Below are positions 1-7,530 of a stretch of DNA of 64,000 nucleotides, piece after piece. The notes beneath the pieces were generated by a model. That model searched no databases. It had not been told where the DNA came from and saw nothing but the letters and a program-made list of their open reading frames with translations. The DNA comes from G965237725 sp965237725 (GTDB lineage: Bacteria; Pseudomonadota; Gammaproteobacteria; Arenicellales; Poriferihabitantaceae). Both the position numbers and the translations under genes were made by a program. The stretch's first letter is position 1; each line of letters opens with the position of its first letter. The DNA lies in assembly GCA_965237725.1 (NCBI GenBank), contig OZ250151.1:3410001-3474000 (forward strand), read 5' to 3'.

Positions 1-561
1 TGTTGATTAACCAAGGATTAGAATAATTTGTAGAAGTTGTAACTTAAATTTAGTCTTGAACCTTTAATGCAATTACAAAAAACTAAGGTTTTTTATATTT
101 AGTTTTATACTATCACTAATTTAAATGGGTAAGACAGCTAGAATATTGATGTCTTACTTAGTGTCTAATTATGAAATGCGCTATGATTACATCCTGGTCT
201 GAATATTTTCAACGCTTATGTCGCTATTTTCTCTGAACTATAATTACTAAATTTAAGACGCCAATTAATATTAATAAATTAACAGGAGTCTCTCATAATA
301 ATTAGCTCCTTTTGGTCTCATATCCGCCGTACTCCTATTTTTTTGACAATTAATTTTTATTTTGAAACGATCGAATTAGTCAACCTGCAGATGCCCATGC
401 TTGAGTAAAACTACAACAGCAGGTATTGACTGAAAATCAACGTGTCTAGAACAGATAACACGACATTGAGCTTTATTCTCTTCTGCTGGAAAGTTTGAGG
501 TTGAAGATCTACGATTGAAAAGTGTTTGTAATTAGGCACTTAGATTCCATACAACTAACTA
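1..561. other. AT-rich left flank, no gene recognised
   Basis: No open reading frame with a convincing start, ribosome site or recognisable product was found on either strand. The stretch is AT-rich by eye compared with the chromosome to the right of 16580. It lies outside the left tRNA-Thr fragment, so it may belong to another element inserted at the same tRNA gene further left; that is inference. Confidence 0.5.
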
Positions 562-607
562 TTTCGTAATCAGTAGGTCAGCGGTTCGACTCCGCTTTCC
601 GGCACCA
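562..607 (+). other. Left attachment-site copy: 3' half of tRNA-Thr(CGT)
   Basis: This 46-base segment runs from the anticodon loop (CGT, threonine) through the variable loop, T arm (GCGGTTCGACTCCGC) and 3' acceptor strand to an encoded CCA. The 5' half (acceptor, D arm, 5' anticodon stem) is missing: the bases before 562 do not pair with the 3' strand. An identical 46-base copy in the same orientation sits at 16535-16580. Tyrosine-recombinase islands commonly cross over in the anticodon or T loop and rebuild the 3' part of the tRNA, so this is read as an att site and not as a working tRNA. Confidence 0.8.
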
Positions 608-645
608 TTTAATTCAATAACTTACAACAATGTTTTGGTCACGCC

Positions 646-819
646 TCAAGCACCGTGTGCCAGATTTGTGCCAATTTGAACCCCAATAGTGTTAGTTTGA
701 AAGGAAAGTTGATTGGCATATTGTGCGGTATGCGCTTTTCCTAGATGCGCATAGCGTCGTACCATCTCCGTATTTTCCCATCCTCCTAACTCTTGTAGTA
801 CCACTCGGCTGTATTCAAC
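646..819 (-). pseudogene. Tyrosine recombinase (phage-type integrase), C-terminal remnant
   Basis: Reading leftwards from 819 to a stop at 646-648 gives 57 residues containing LQELGGW and MVRRYAHL. This is the classical C-terminal block of tyrosine recombinases, and the Tyr of RYAHL is the expected DNA nucleophile. An in-frame stop at 820-822 cuts the frame off and I could not find the upstream catalytic Arg-Lys-His part, so only a relic remains. It lies 38 bases inside the left tRNA-Thr fragment and points towards it, the usual arrangement for an integrase next to its own attachment site. The original integrase that inserted the island is the most likely source. Confidence 0.75.
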
Positions 820-1049
820 CTATTCAATCTTGGTCGAATTTTAGTATCTGCTGAACACTATCGATTCCTTAGGCGAGATGCATTCACCCGATGGTCAGAA
901 GCAGTGGCCTGAGATTCGACAGTAAATCTATCGAGCCCGTAGAAGTTAAGTTGTCAATACCCTCTTAGGTTATCTAATTGACTATAACATAGCCAGTCGT
1001 TATATTCCGAAGCATCAAAAAGCAAACTCAAATACAAGAGAAAAAGGAT

Positions 1050-1622
1050 ATGAAACGATCAAAACGAAAACTGCTTAAAGCAATTACTTTAGGCGGTAGT
1101 GCAGCTACAGCCTTCCAAATTCCCCGTAAATGGTCAAAACCCATTGTTGACGCTGTGCTGTTGCCATCCCACGCACAAACCAGCGGGTGCTCCACGCAGA
1201 TTGTTACGACGGCAACAACCACTTCTGTTAGTGCGGTATTTTGTGGATGCGGGAATATCGCCGATAGAATATATTTCCCCTTAACCATTGAAAGTGGTGC
1301 AGTGGTCATCGGGGCAGCCCAAGCATCGAACCCCAATGCGGGTGCACCAGATTACATTGGTCGTATAGAATTTAGAACCGATCCCGATGAATATTTCGGT
1401 ACCATATTTAATCCGCCCGGGTCCGGGAGTTTCGGTGGTACAGGTAGAAGCCCGAACTGCTCGATGGTAGATGGCGCGTATGGCGTCGGTCCAAGTCCAC
1501 CAAATTTTGGTTTCCGCGATACAGACGGTGTACTTCGAAACTTAAGCTGGACATGGTCGGTAACAGGGACACCTCCAGATGTGACCATATTAATTGATAG
1601 TTTCATAGTTACTACTCCCTAG
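1050..1622 (+). CDS. Exported protein with Tat-like KR leader and KPxVDAVxLPxHAxTS signature
   Basis: A 190-residue protein of unknown function. The N-terminus has a KR-type twin-arginine-like motif (SKRKLLK, residues 4-10), a weakly hydrophobic stretch, then KPIVDAVLLPSHAQTS with a likely signal-peptidase site after SHA (near residue 42). The mature part is rich in Gly, Thr, Ser and Pro and holds several Cys (one just after the cleavage site, two in VFCGCGN, one in SPNCSM), which fits a disulfide-stabilised periplasmic or surface protein. The leader and the following CxTQI are shared with the protein at 6232-6777 although the rest differs. An AAGGA lies very close before the ATG. The gene stops three bases before the IS6 element, so loss of its original C-terminus cannot be excluded. 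Confidence 0.6.
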   Translation: MKRSKRKLLKAITLGGSAATAFQIPRKWSKPIVDAVLLPSHAQTSGCSTQIVTTATTTSVSAVFCGCGNIADRIYFPLTIESGAVVIGAAQASNPNAGAPDYIGRIEFRTDPDEYFGTIFNPPGSGSFGGTGRSPNCSMVDGAYGVGPSPPNFGFRDTDGVLRNLSWTWSVTGTPPDVTILIDSFIVTTP

Positions 1623-1624
1623 GA

Positions 1625-2417
1625 GGTACTAATGTCAAGTTAACAGCAGCTAGGCGATAATATAGGGATGAATATTCGAAACAATCCATACAAACGCCAC
1701 CGATTCCCAGCCGAAATCATCCAATACGCGGTCTGGTTGTATTACCGATTCAATTTAAGCCATAGGGATATCGAAGATATGCTAGCTGAACGGGGAATTA
1801 TCGTAACTCGAGAATCCGTACGATTATGGTGTAACAAGTTGGCCCTCAATATGCCAGGAGATTGAGGCGAAAACATCGAGGATTTGGTGATACTTTCTTC
1901 ATTGACGAAGTCTTCGTAAAGATCGACGGAAAGCAGCAATACTTGTGGCGAGCTGTTGATCAGGATGGTGAAGTGGTTGATGTTTTTCTTCAGGAACGCA
2001 GGGATGGTGCAGCGGCTAAGCGATTTTTCAGACGTCTCTTAAATAGACACCAGAGAGAACCCAGGAAGATTGTTACGGATAAGTTGCGTAGTTATGGCTT
2101 GGCTCATCGAGAACTGATCCGTGATACGATTCACGATACGTCGCAGTACGCTAATAATCGTGCAGAACTTTCTCATCAGCCAATGAGAGTACGCGAGCGA
2201 GGGATGCGTAAATTTAAATCCATGTATCAGGCACAGCGCTTCTTAAGTGTTCATGCTGCAGTTTACAATCTATTTAATCTAGGTCGGCACCTTGTTTCAG
2301 CCATTCACTATCGATTGCTCAGACAACGGGCATTATTGTCTTGGAGAGAGGCAACGGCAATTTAAATGACATATGGTATTAAATTCGTAGCACGTCAAAA
2401 GTTAATTTGGCAGTACC
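1625..2417 (+). mobile_element. IS6-family insertion sequence, copy A
   Basis: The 793-bp element is bounded by inverted repeats beginning GGTACT. The right end reads, on the complementary strand, GGTACTGCCAAATTAAC; the left end carries a 3-bp expansion after GGTACT and then returns to CAAGTTAAC. Size, end structure and transposase family fit IS6/IS26-type elements. The flanking octamers (CCCTAGGA and TTAAAAAG) do not match, so no target duplication remains. An inverted second copy lies at 15701-16490. The element sits between an exported protein gene and an agmatine-deiminase-like gene whose start is only about 16 bp beyond the right end. Confidence 0.85.
1668..2365 (+). pseudogene. IS6-family DDE transposase, frameshifted
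   Basis: The 5' frame (1668-1865, 65 residues) carries the helix-turn-helix part with HRDIEDML and ends WCNKLALNMPGD. The 3' frame (1862-2365) carries the DDE catalytic core: IDEVFVKIDGKQQYLWRAVD, DVFLQERRD, VTDKLRSY, and NNRAELSHQPMRVRERGM. Restoring one T in AAGTTGGCCC near 1840 gives WCNKFGPQYARRLRRKH, exactly the IS6 consensus across the junction, so a one-base deletion explains the break. The same deletion is in copy B. No slippery heptamer was seen, so programmed frameshifting is unlikely. Probably non-functional. Confidence 0.85.
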
Positions 2418-2433
2418 TTAAAAAGGGGTGACC

Positions 2434-3606
2434 ATGAGCGATTCGGGTATCAGCTTACAGGCGAAACAACATCGAAGGTCGGGACACCGGCGGTTCAACA
2501 AGGCATGGATGATTTTCGGAGGGATATTGATTCTTGCCTCCATGTTGGGGAAAAGTACGAACGCTCAGGATGGTTCATTGGCTAAGCGCGTTCCAGCAGA
2601 GTGGGAGGCCCAGGAAGCCATTTGGTTGCAATGGCCTGGACGCTACGAAAAGTCCTATGAGACGGCGTTTGCCAAATTATCAAGCATCATCGCCGAATAC
2701 CAAACTCTGCATATTCTCTACGATGTAGGCTCCATAAAAAGCCAGGCTATGCAAGTTATTACCAAGGTCGGCGGAAATCCTAACCACCCCAATATTCGCT
2801 GGCATGGCGTCCCCAACGACAGTGCCTGGATGCGCGATAATGGTCCGGTTTATGTCATCGAAAACGGCGAAATGCAGATCCAAAACTGGGAGTTTGATGC
2901 CTGGGGTGGCGCATTCGGTGCAGATATTCCTTACCACAATGACAATCGCGTACCAGCGAAAGTGGCTGAAATTACCGGACTCGCTTCCACCCACGTCGAT
3001 GTCGTCCACGAGCGCGGAAACTTGGAATTTAACGGCCGCGATACCGTGATGCTCAATTGGAGCACGATAGGGGATCGCAATAGAAACCCCGGATACACCA
3101 AGCCTCAGGCCGAAGCTGACTTAAAGGCCGCGTTCGGCGTGTCTAAAGTGGTTTTCATCGAAGGCGTGGTTGAGGGAGATCTAACCCGCGGTCATATCGA
3201 CGGTATTGCTAGGTTCATCAACCCAACAACGGTGGTGGTCGCCGATTGTACCGATCGCTCCTATTGCCGGCCGGGGGGAAATGATGATGGTGTCTATGAT
3301 AACGCGGCGCGTGTCATAGAAGAGGCTGGATTTACCGTGATCCGGGATCCCATCGAAGGGTATGTGAATTATCAGGGGGCGATTTTCGACGCGGCTTATA
3401 TGAATTGGTTAGTGGGTAATGGGTTCGTCATTACCGTGGGATTCGGTGACGAGGCATTGGACCAGGCAGCCAAAGCCCGCATACAAAGGTATTTCCCCGA
3501 TCGCGATGTATACGTTATCGAAATGCTCGAATCCTGGGCGGCTGGGGGAGGGGTACACTGTCATACTAATGACCAACCCGCGTTGAAGTTGGCGAGTAAA
3601 TTCTAG
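2434..3606 (+). CDS. Agmatine deiminase / peptidyl-arginine deiminase family protein, membrane-anchored or secreted
   Basis: About 390 residues of the PAD_porph/agmatine deiminase fold, which hydrolyses a guanidino group (agmatine to N-carbamoylputrescine and ammonia, or peptidyl-arginine to citrulline). Visible signatures in order: LQWPG near residue 68, WMRDNGP near 134-140, NLEFNG near 198-203, GHIDGIARF near 255-263, and GGGVHCHTNDQPA near 373-385 with the nucleophilic Cys. The first ~45 residues contain a basic stretch and one hydrophobic segment (MIFGGILILASML), unlike cytosolic agmatine deiminases, so an anchored or exported enzyme is inferred. I prefer ATG 2434 to GTG 2428 because AGGGG lies about six bases upstream of it. 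It starts right beside the IS6 right end, whose sequence may supply the promoter. Confidence 0.85.
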   Translation: MSDSGISLQAKQHRRSGHRRFNKAWMIFGGILILASMLGKSTNAQDGSLAKRVPAEWEAQEAIWLQWPGRYEKSYETAFAKLSSIIAEYQTLHILYDVGSIKSQAMQVITKVGGNPNHPNIRWHGVPNDSAWMRDNGPVYVIENGEMQIQNWEFDAWGGAFGADIPYHNDNRVPAKVAEITGLASTHVDVVHERGNLEFNGRDTVMLNWSTIGDRNRNPGYTKPQAEADLKAAFGVSKVVFIEGVVEGDLTRGHIDGIARFINPTTVVVADCTDRSYCRPGGNDDGVYDNAARVIEEAGFTVIRDPIEGYVNYQGAIFDAAYMNWLVGNGFVITVGFGDEALDQAAKARIQRYFPDRDVYVIEMLESWAAGGGVHCHTNDQPALKLASKF

Positions 3607-4083
3607 CCATTGGAGAATAGTGCATTTCTTAGGAGATGAAATGGGAGATCGATCAGGTTCAAAAGATTAATGAGTCTCCAAGTTATTCCAACTCCCAATC
3701 CTTTGCCACCCGCGGTGCCGGTGCGTAATATTCCTTATCTCACCGCTTCCTCGGATTCGCGTTTCCCTGAGACCATTCCCCATGCGGGTTCTTCACTGTT
3801 GCGACTGGCGCCAGAAAGTTCAGAAGTCGGTGTGGTGGATTCGAGCCTACGTGAGTGGCGGTTCTGCCAGATTTGTGTGGAAAGTAAAACCAGCGAAGTT
3901 AAATCGGAATCGCTGGCGGAAGAACAGTTGAAATTCTAAAATTATTCCACCATAAAACCCGCTTTCAAATTTTCCAGGTCGAGCCCAAGTTTTACTTGAG
4001 AGGAGGTATGGATACCAAAAACCCATTTGCATATCCGGAAACTGAGGTATTATAATGTAATACCCATCATCAAATGCACCACT
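3607..4083. other. Intergenic region with a doubtful 89-codon frame
   Basis: The only sizeable frame (3670-3939, plus strand) encodes a Pro- and Ser-rich N-terminal half and an acidic end (SLAEEQLKF). I recognise no family in it. Its preceding AGGAGATG is more than 25 bases from the ATG, so translation is doubtful; it may be the tail of a gene lost during island decay. The sequence between 3940 and 4083 should hold the promoter of the following toxin-antitoxin operon, but no clear -35/-10 pair was identified. Confidence 0.35.
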
Positions 4084-4353
4084 ATGCCAGCAAAAAACAC
4101 AACGATCATATTAGGCGATCATTTCAAATCCTATGTCACCAAAAAGGTGCGCTCTGGGCGCTACTCAAATACAAGCGAAGTCATTAGGGAGGGGCTTCGG
4201 CGAATGGAGGAGGATGATGAAAAGCTAGAGGTTCTCAAGAAACGACTGATACTTGGGGAACGAGAGATGAAGGAAGGAAAGCATTCAACGTATTCACTAA
4301 AGTCTATCGTGAAAGAAATTGACAAGAGGAAAGCTACCGTAAAAGAAAGCTGA
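4084..4353 (+). CDS. parD: ParD-family antitoxin
   Basis: An 89-residue type II antitoxin. The N-terminal half (about residues 5-50) is a ribbon-helix-helix DNA-binding domain with NTTIILGDHFKSYV as the strand and YSNTSEVIREGLRRMEE as the helices, typical of ParD. The C-terminal half is charged and would wrap the toxin. The start at 4084 is chosen over an upstream in-frame ATG at 4027 because the family begins just before the strand. The toxin gene follows one base after the stop. Antitoxins of this kind bind and repress their own promoter, which would lie in 3940-4083. Confidence 0.85.
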   Translation: MPAKNTTIILGDHFKSYVTKKVRSGRYSNTSEVIREGLRRMEEDDEKLEVLKKRLILGEREMKEGKHSTYSLKSIVKEIDKRKATVKES

Positions 4354-4354
4354 A

Positions 4355-4645
4355 ATGCTAAAAATAAAAATTACCGATTCAGCCAAGCTGGATTTGGTAG
4401 AAATAGCGCAGTACACCGATTATCGGTGGGGTGAAAGACAACGGGATAAATATCTGGGTGATATAGATATTTGTCTTTACTCGTTGGCTGAGGAACCTGA
4501 GTTAGGAAGAGACCGGAGCGAGCTCAGGGCCGGGTGTTATTCGTATTCGGTAGGGAAGCATGTGATTTTCTATGCCTATACTTCTGAAGCTCTTTTTGTA
4601 CTTGCCGTTCTACATGAGCGGATGGATTTTGAAAGACATTTGTAG
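4355..4645 (+). CDS. parE: ParE/RelE-superfamily toxin
   Basis: A 96-residue toxin of the ParE/RelE fold, expected to poison DNA gyrase (ParE) or less likely cleave mRNA (RelE). Features: an N-terminal strand and helix (ITDSAKLDLVEIAQYTDYRW), a central GRDRSELRAGCYSYSVGKH segment, and a C-terminal strand ending VLAVLHERMDFERHL, all in the order seen in ParE. Its ATG follows the parD stop after one base, so the pair is translationally coupled. It appears intact, unlike the toxin of the second module at 7055-7351. It probably stabilises the island. Confidence 0.85.
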   Translation: MLKIKITDSAKLDLVEIAQYTDYRWGERQRDKYLGDIDICLYSLAEEPELGRDRSELRAGCYSYSVGKHVIFYAYTSEALFVLAVLHERMDFERHL

Positions 4646-4723
4646 TGGCCGAATTAGTTGGCACGGTACTTATGAGAGCATTTATCAAAGGAAAAGCTCA
4701 GAATTATCAAAATTCTTATCTTA

Positions 4724-4820
4724 TTGATTTTGTTGAATTAACCAATCAACAAACTCTTAACAAATTATTGGTGCGCTCATAACTAGTTGATAATTAACCG
4801 TAAATAGATCGAGCAATCTC
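4724..4820 (+). repeat. 97-bp direct repeat downstream of toxin-antitoxin module, copy 1
   Basis: Aligns without gaps to 7531-7627; I count 82 of 97 identical positions. The last 22 bases of both copies (CGTAAATAGATCGAGCAATC and two more) are identical. Both copies lie downstream of a ParDE-like module in the same orientation. No coding frame or attC-like core was recognised. The rest of the 4646-5155 gap shows no gene apart from the tRNA-like relic at 4895-4962. Confidence 0.75.
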
Positions 4821-4894
4821 GTCATAATCCATTGGTCGTACGATTACATGGGCAGTTATTTGCTCCTGCAATAACTGCATTTCCACCATCCATG

Positions 4895-4962
4895 GTAGTC
4901 ATGCAGTCGGTAGAGCGACGCAGGAAGCCAAAGCCGAGGTTCAAGTCCTACCGGGCCCACCA
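4895..4962 (+). pseudogene. tRNA-like relic
   Basis: The stretch contains a D-loop-like CAGTCGGTAGAGCG, a T-loop-like GGTTCAAGTCC and an acceptor-like CGGGCCCA followed by CCA. However the T stem pairs at only three of five positions, no 5' acceptor strand complementary to CGGGCCC exists and no clean anticodon stem forms. It is therefore a degenerate or recombined tRNA fragment. A second tRNA remnant inside the island could mark an older attachment site. Confidence 0.45.
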
Positions 4963-5155
4963 ATTTATAATTCTGTGAGATTGAGTAGTTCTCTTATTCC
5001 GCCCAAACGGTGAGCGCTCTTGTCCGTAATTCAAAATTCAAGACGACCCCCCTGGGTCTTCGTTCTTTCCGCTCATTTGGACGAAAGATAACTGGTTACC
5101 TATTTTATAACTATGTGGCTGAGTTCTCATTGGTCAGATGAAAAACCAAAACAGG

Positions 5156-6079
5156 CTATTTACAATTTAGAATCGTCCCCCTCGCAATTTCAATGAACGC
5201 GATTGCAACACGGTTAGACTCGTGAACCCGATGTCCCAAATAAATCTCGTCATTGTAGCGGTAGACTTGGGGCAAAATTGACCGCATCTCACCTGTCGTC
5301 TCCCACTGCCTGGCGTAATGATCAGGCAAATATCCAATGTACTTACCTGAAAGTATCATTAGCGCTATGCTTTCCATATGCGCAGCCGTAGCCCGTTGAT
5401 CAAAGTCGATTGTCTTTGGAGGTTTAGACTCCAGCGTATATGAGCGACCGACAAACATTGAATCCGCGACAATATTTCTAGTCATATTTTTATCAGGCAA
5501 ACTAAATAGCCTATGGCGTTTTCCACAGTAAAGAAGTTGTGTCTCGTCAAATGAATACTCAAATTTGATAGCGTCATGATGGCGTAACATAGGTGATAAG
5601 ATAACGTGGTAGCGCTCTTCTAACAGCCCCTGATGCAACACTTGAGGCGAGTTAATATCGATATTAATTCTTACCTCTGGTGCTACATTTGAAAATTCAG
5701 AAATGGTATGTCCAAGCCTAAGTGATGTATTTGTTGCTACCGCATCGACTAAACCCAGGTGTAGATCTCCAACCAGGCGTCCACGTACACTTCCAGCGGA
5801 ACCTCGAAATTCTTCGAGAGAACGAAAAAGTTTTAGGGTCGCGTCATATATAATCTGTCCCTGCTCCGTCAATCGAAACCCCTTACGCCCTCGATCACAG
5901 AGTCTGACACGTAAACGGTGTTCAAGTTGACGAATATGAATACTAATCGTAGATGCTGATATACCCAGTTCATCTTGGGCGGCTGCAAACCCTCTATGTC
6001 TAACAATTGCAGCGAACACCCGCAATAGCCTCAAATCGAGATCTCTCAAACCGGGAATGGGGGGAGTTTTTTCAGTCAT
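5156..6079 (-). CDS. LysR-family transcriptional regulator
   Basis: 307 residues, the normal LysR length. An N-terminal winged helix-turn-helix occupies about residues 13-72 (LRDLDLRLLRVFAAIVRHRG, then FAAAQDELGISASTISIHIR, then QLEHRLRVRLCDRGRKGFRL), followed by an effector-binding domain of the periplasmic-binding type to the C-terminus. The co-inducer cannot be told from sequence. It is divergent from the secreted protein gene at 6232, with a 152-bp intergenic region carrying two copies of a palindrome (6081-6128), so control of that gene and of itself is the natural hypothesis. Confidence 0.88.
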   Translation of the reverse strand: MTEKTPPIPGLRDLDLRLLRVFAAIVRHRGFAAAQDELGISASTISIHIRQLEHRLRVRLCDRGRKGFRLTEQGQIIYDATLKLFRSLEEFRGSAGSVRGRLVGDLHLGLVDAVATNTSLRLGHTISEFSNVAPEVRINIDINSPQVLHQGLLEERYHVILSPMLRHHDAIKFEYSFDETQLLYCGKRHRLFSLPDKNMTRNIVADSMFVGRSYTLESKPPKTIDFDQRATAAHMESIALMILSGKYIGYLPDHYARQWETTGEMRSILPQVYRYNDEIYLGHRVHESNRVAIAFIEIARGTILNCK

Positions 6080-6080
6080 A

Positions 6081-6128
6081 CATTTATAAATTTCAAACTA
6101 TACTTTAATACTATAGTATTTATAAATG
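6081..6128. promoter_or_regulatory. Paired palindromes in the divergent LysR control region
   Basis: CATTTATAAAT at 6081-6091 and ATTTATAAATG at 6118-6128 form inverted 11-base arms separated by 26 bases; each arm is itself a near-palindrome (ATTTATAAAT). The pair begins two bases upstream of the LysR start codon. LysR proteins bind such dyads, so this is a plausible operator; binding is inference. Confidence 0.5.
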
Positions 6129-6158
6129 TTTCTGAATTGTCTAGTATTAAAGACTAAT

Positions 6159-6187
6159 TGCCTCTTGCATTTAGAGGGCACTTTTTT
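6159..6187 (+). terminator. Possible intrinsic terminator in the leader of 6232-6777
   Basis: TGCCTC pairs with GAGGGCA (one bulged G) around a loop of about nine bases and is followed by CTTTTTT. Its position between the divergent promoters and the 6232 start suggests either insulation from upstream transcription or attenuation of the secreted-protein gene. Confidence 0.45.
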
Positions 6188-6231
6188 AATAGAATCGCGA
6201 CCTAACTAGTTTTGATTAAAATTAAATTGCA

Positions 6232-6777
6232 ATGAACAAAGCAAAAAGAAACCTAGCCAAAGTTTTAGGTGCTGCTGGTGTAGGTGCTGTGGTGTGGAAA
6301 AAACCAATGGTAGATGCTGTCAGTTTACCTGCACATGCCGAAACCAGCTGTACGCAAATTATGCAAACTATACCCGATGTGACATTGTCATGTAGTGACG
6401 AACCTTCACAGTTTGTGGTAGTTCCATATCTGGTTCAAGCTGATGGCGACTGCTTTACCTTAGTACAAGGCGAAGAGTTTATGACCACCACAGATCCAGA
6501 TGATCTTGGAATTCCCTATAATATTTTTTCGGTGCATCGTAGATTCGGTTCAGTAGCCCAAGTGGCAATAGTCGCTTTTGATGAAAACGGTGACGTAATT
6601 GATGGAGGTACCAGTTGTTGTTTTAACCAATTATGCACTGATAATGGCTCATTTAATTCAGAAGACATAATAGCTACTACTGCATTGGATACGTCAGGCA
6701 CCGAAAGATCACTCACCAATGTAATTGAAGCCTTCGACGATGGTACCGTTACGATTCGTGATATCGTCGTTAGTTAG
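6232..6777 (+). CDS. Exported Cys-containing protein with KPxVDAVxLPxHAxTS signature
   Basis: A 181-residue protein of unknown function. Residues 1-16 hold a KR-type Tat-like motif (KAKRNLAK) and a short Gly/Ala/Val hydrophobic run (LGAAGVGAVVW), followed by KKPMVDAVSLPAHAETSCTQI with a probable cleavage after AHA. The mature part carries paired cysteines (LSCSDE, GDCFTL, TSCCFN, QLCTDN), fitting disulfide bonds in the envelope, and is acidic and Asp-rich. The leader plus CTQI block is shared with the protein at 1050-1622, while the bodies have diverged. It is transcribed away from a LysR gene and is the only apparent target of the region between them. Confidence 0.65.
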   Translation: MNKAKRNLAKVLGAAGVGAVVWKKPMVDAVSLPAHAETSCTQIMQTIPDVTLSCSDEPSQFVVVPYLVQADGDCFTLVQGEEFMTTTDPDDLGIPYNIFSVHRRFGSVAQVAIVAFDENGDVIDGGTSCCFNQLCTDNGSFNSEDIIATTALDTSGTERSLTNVIEAFDDGTVTIRDIVVS

Positions 6778-6839
6778 AGTTGTACAAATCCCAATCTTCT
6801 CTAAGTCATCAATACCCAAGAAAATGGTAGAATGAGGTT

Positions 6840-7058
6840 ATGACCAAATTAGATCAAGTATTCGAGAAAGTACGGCAGCTTCCTCAAAAACAACAGGAGG
6901 AGGTAATCCAAGTTGTAGAAAATATGATCGGACCTATCACCGAATATACTGCCGAGCAACGCGAGAAGATTGAGCGTGGCCTGGCACAGGCCGATGCAGG
7001 TGAATTCGTGCCAATCAAGGATGTAGAAGCATTTTTTTCTAATTTCTACGATGCATGA
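6840..7058 (+). CDS. Small antitoxin-like protein of a ParE-type module
   Basis: 72 residues, mostly helical, with TKLDQVFEKVRQLPQKQQEE at the start and a pattern in the second half (YTAEQREKIERGLAQADAGE, then FVPIKDVEAFF) that is common in antitoxins paired with ParE/RelE toxins. A GAGG lies two bases before the ATG. The stop codon overlaps the start of the downstream toxin gene (ATGA-type overlap at 7055-7058), showing the original translational coupling. The cognate toxin is broken, so this antitoxin may now be an orphan or neutralise a related toxin elsewhere. Confidence 0.65.
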   Translation: MTKLDQVFEKVRQLPQKQQEEVIQVVENMIGPITEYTAEQREKIERGLAQADAGEFVPIKDVEAFFSNFYDA

Positions 7059-7351
7059 AATTTCGCCTCACGCCAGAGGCATTTGCTGATCTCCAAAACA
7101 TCTACGAATATATAGCTGAAAAACAACACCAGCCAATTGCTGCTGCGGATGTTGTTACCTCTATCTAAAACACCTTGGAACGTATGGCTGATAACCCGCT
7201 CATGGGTCGGAAAACAAATTACCCAAATACGTATCAATTCGTGATGGCTAAGATACCATTTACTATCGTCTACCGAATCGCTGGAGACATAATTCATATC
7301 ATCACGATATTCAACCAATCGCGTCATCCAGACAGCAAGCGTTATTCCTAA
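7055..7351 (+). pseudogene. ParE/RelE-type toxin interrupted by a TAA codon
   Basis: The frame 7055-7351 is open except for TAA at 7166-7168 (codon 38). It reads MKFRLTPEAFADLQNIYEYI at the start, then after the stop NPLMGRK, FTIVYRI and IIHIITIFNQSRHP, which are the ordered landmarks of a ParE toxin (about 98 residues expected). A single substitution (for example CAA to TAA) explains the break. No in-frame restart would rebuild the N-terminal helices, so the toxin is presumably inactive. Confidence 0.8.
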
Positions 7352-7530
7352 AACGATTGGGAACCATAAGCACCAGACCCCATTTATCCCAACTATTCAA
7401 TTGGGCCTAAACCTATTGGTTTGATTTCGAATCGCTTGAAAAAACGATCAAATGATTTCGCTACAAGCAACAGCCATTTACAACTATAAATTTAGAGAAA
7501 ATTACTGAAAAAGCGAAAATCGATAACTCG

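Noticed and set aside
1838..1866. Programmed -1 frameshift in the IS6 transposase
   Set aside because: No slippery heptamer or downstream pseudoknot was seen, and a single inserted T upstream restores the exact IS6 consensus, so a deletion is simpler.
3670..3939. 89-codon frame as a confident gene
   Set aside because: No recognisable family, no well-spaced ribosome site and location in a decaying island; only mentioned within the intergenic note.
4724..4820. Integron attC site
   Set aside because: No paired GTTRRRY/RYYYAAC core ends with the expected folded-hairpin layout, and no integron integrase is present.
4895..4962. Intact tRNA gene
   Set aside because: No complementary 5' acceptor strand exists and the T stem pairs poorly, so it is only listed as a relic.
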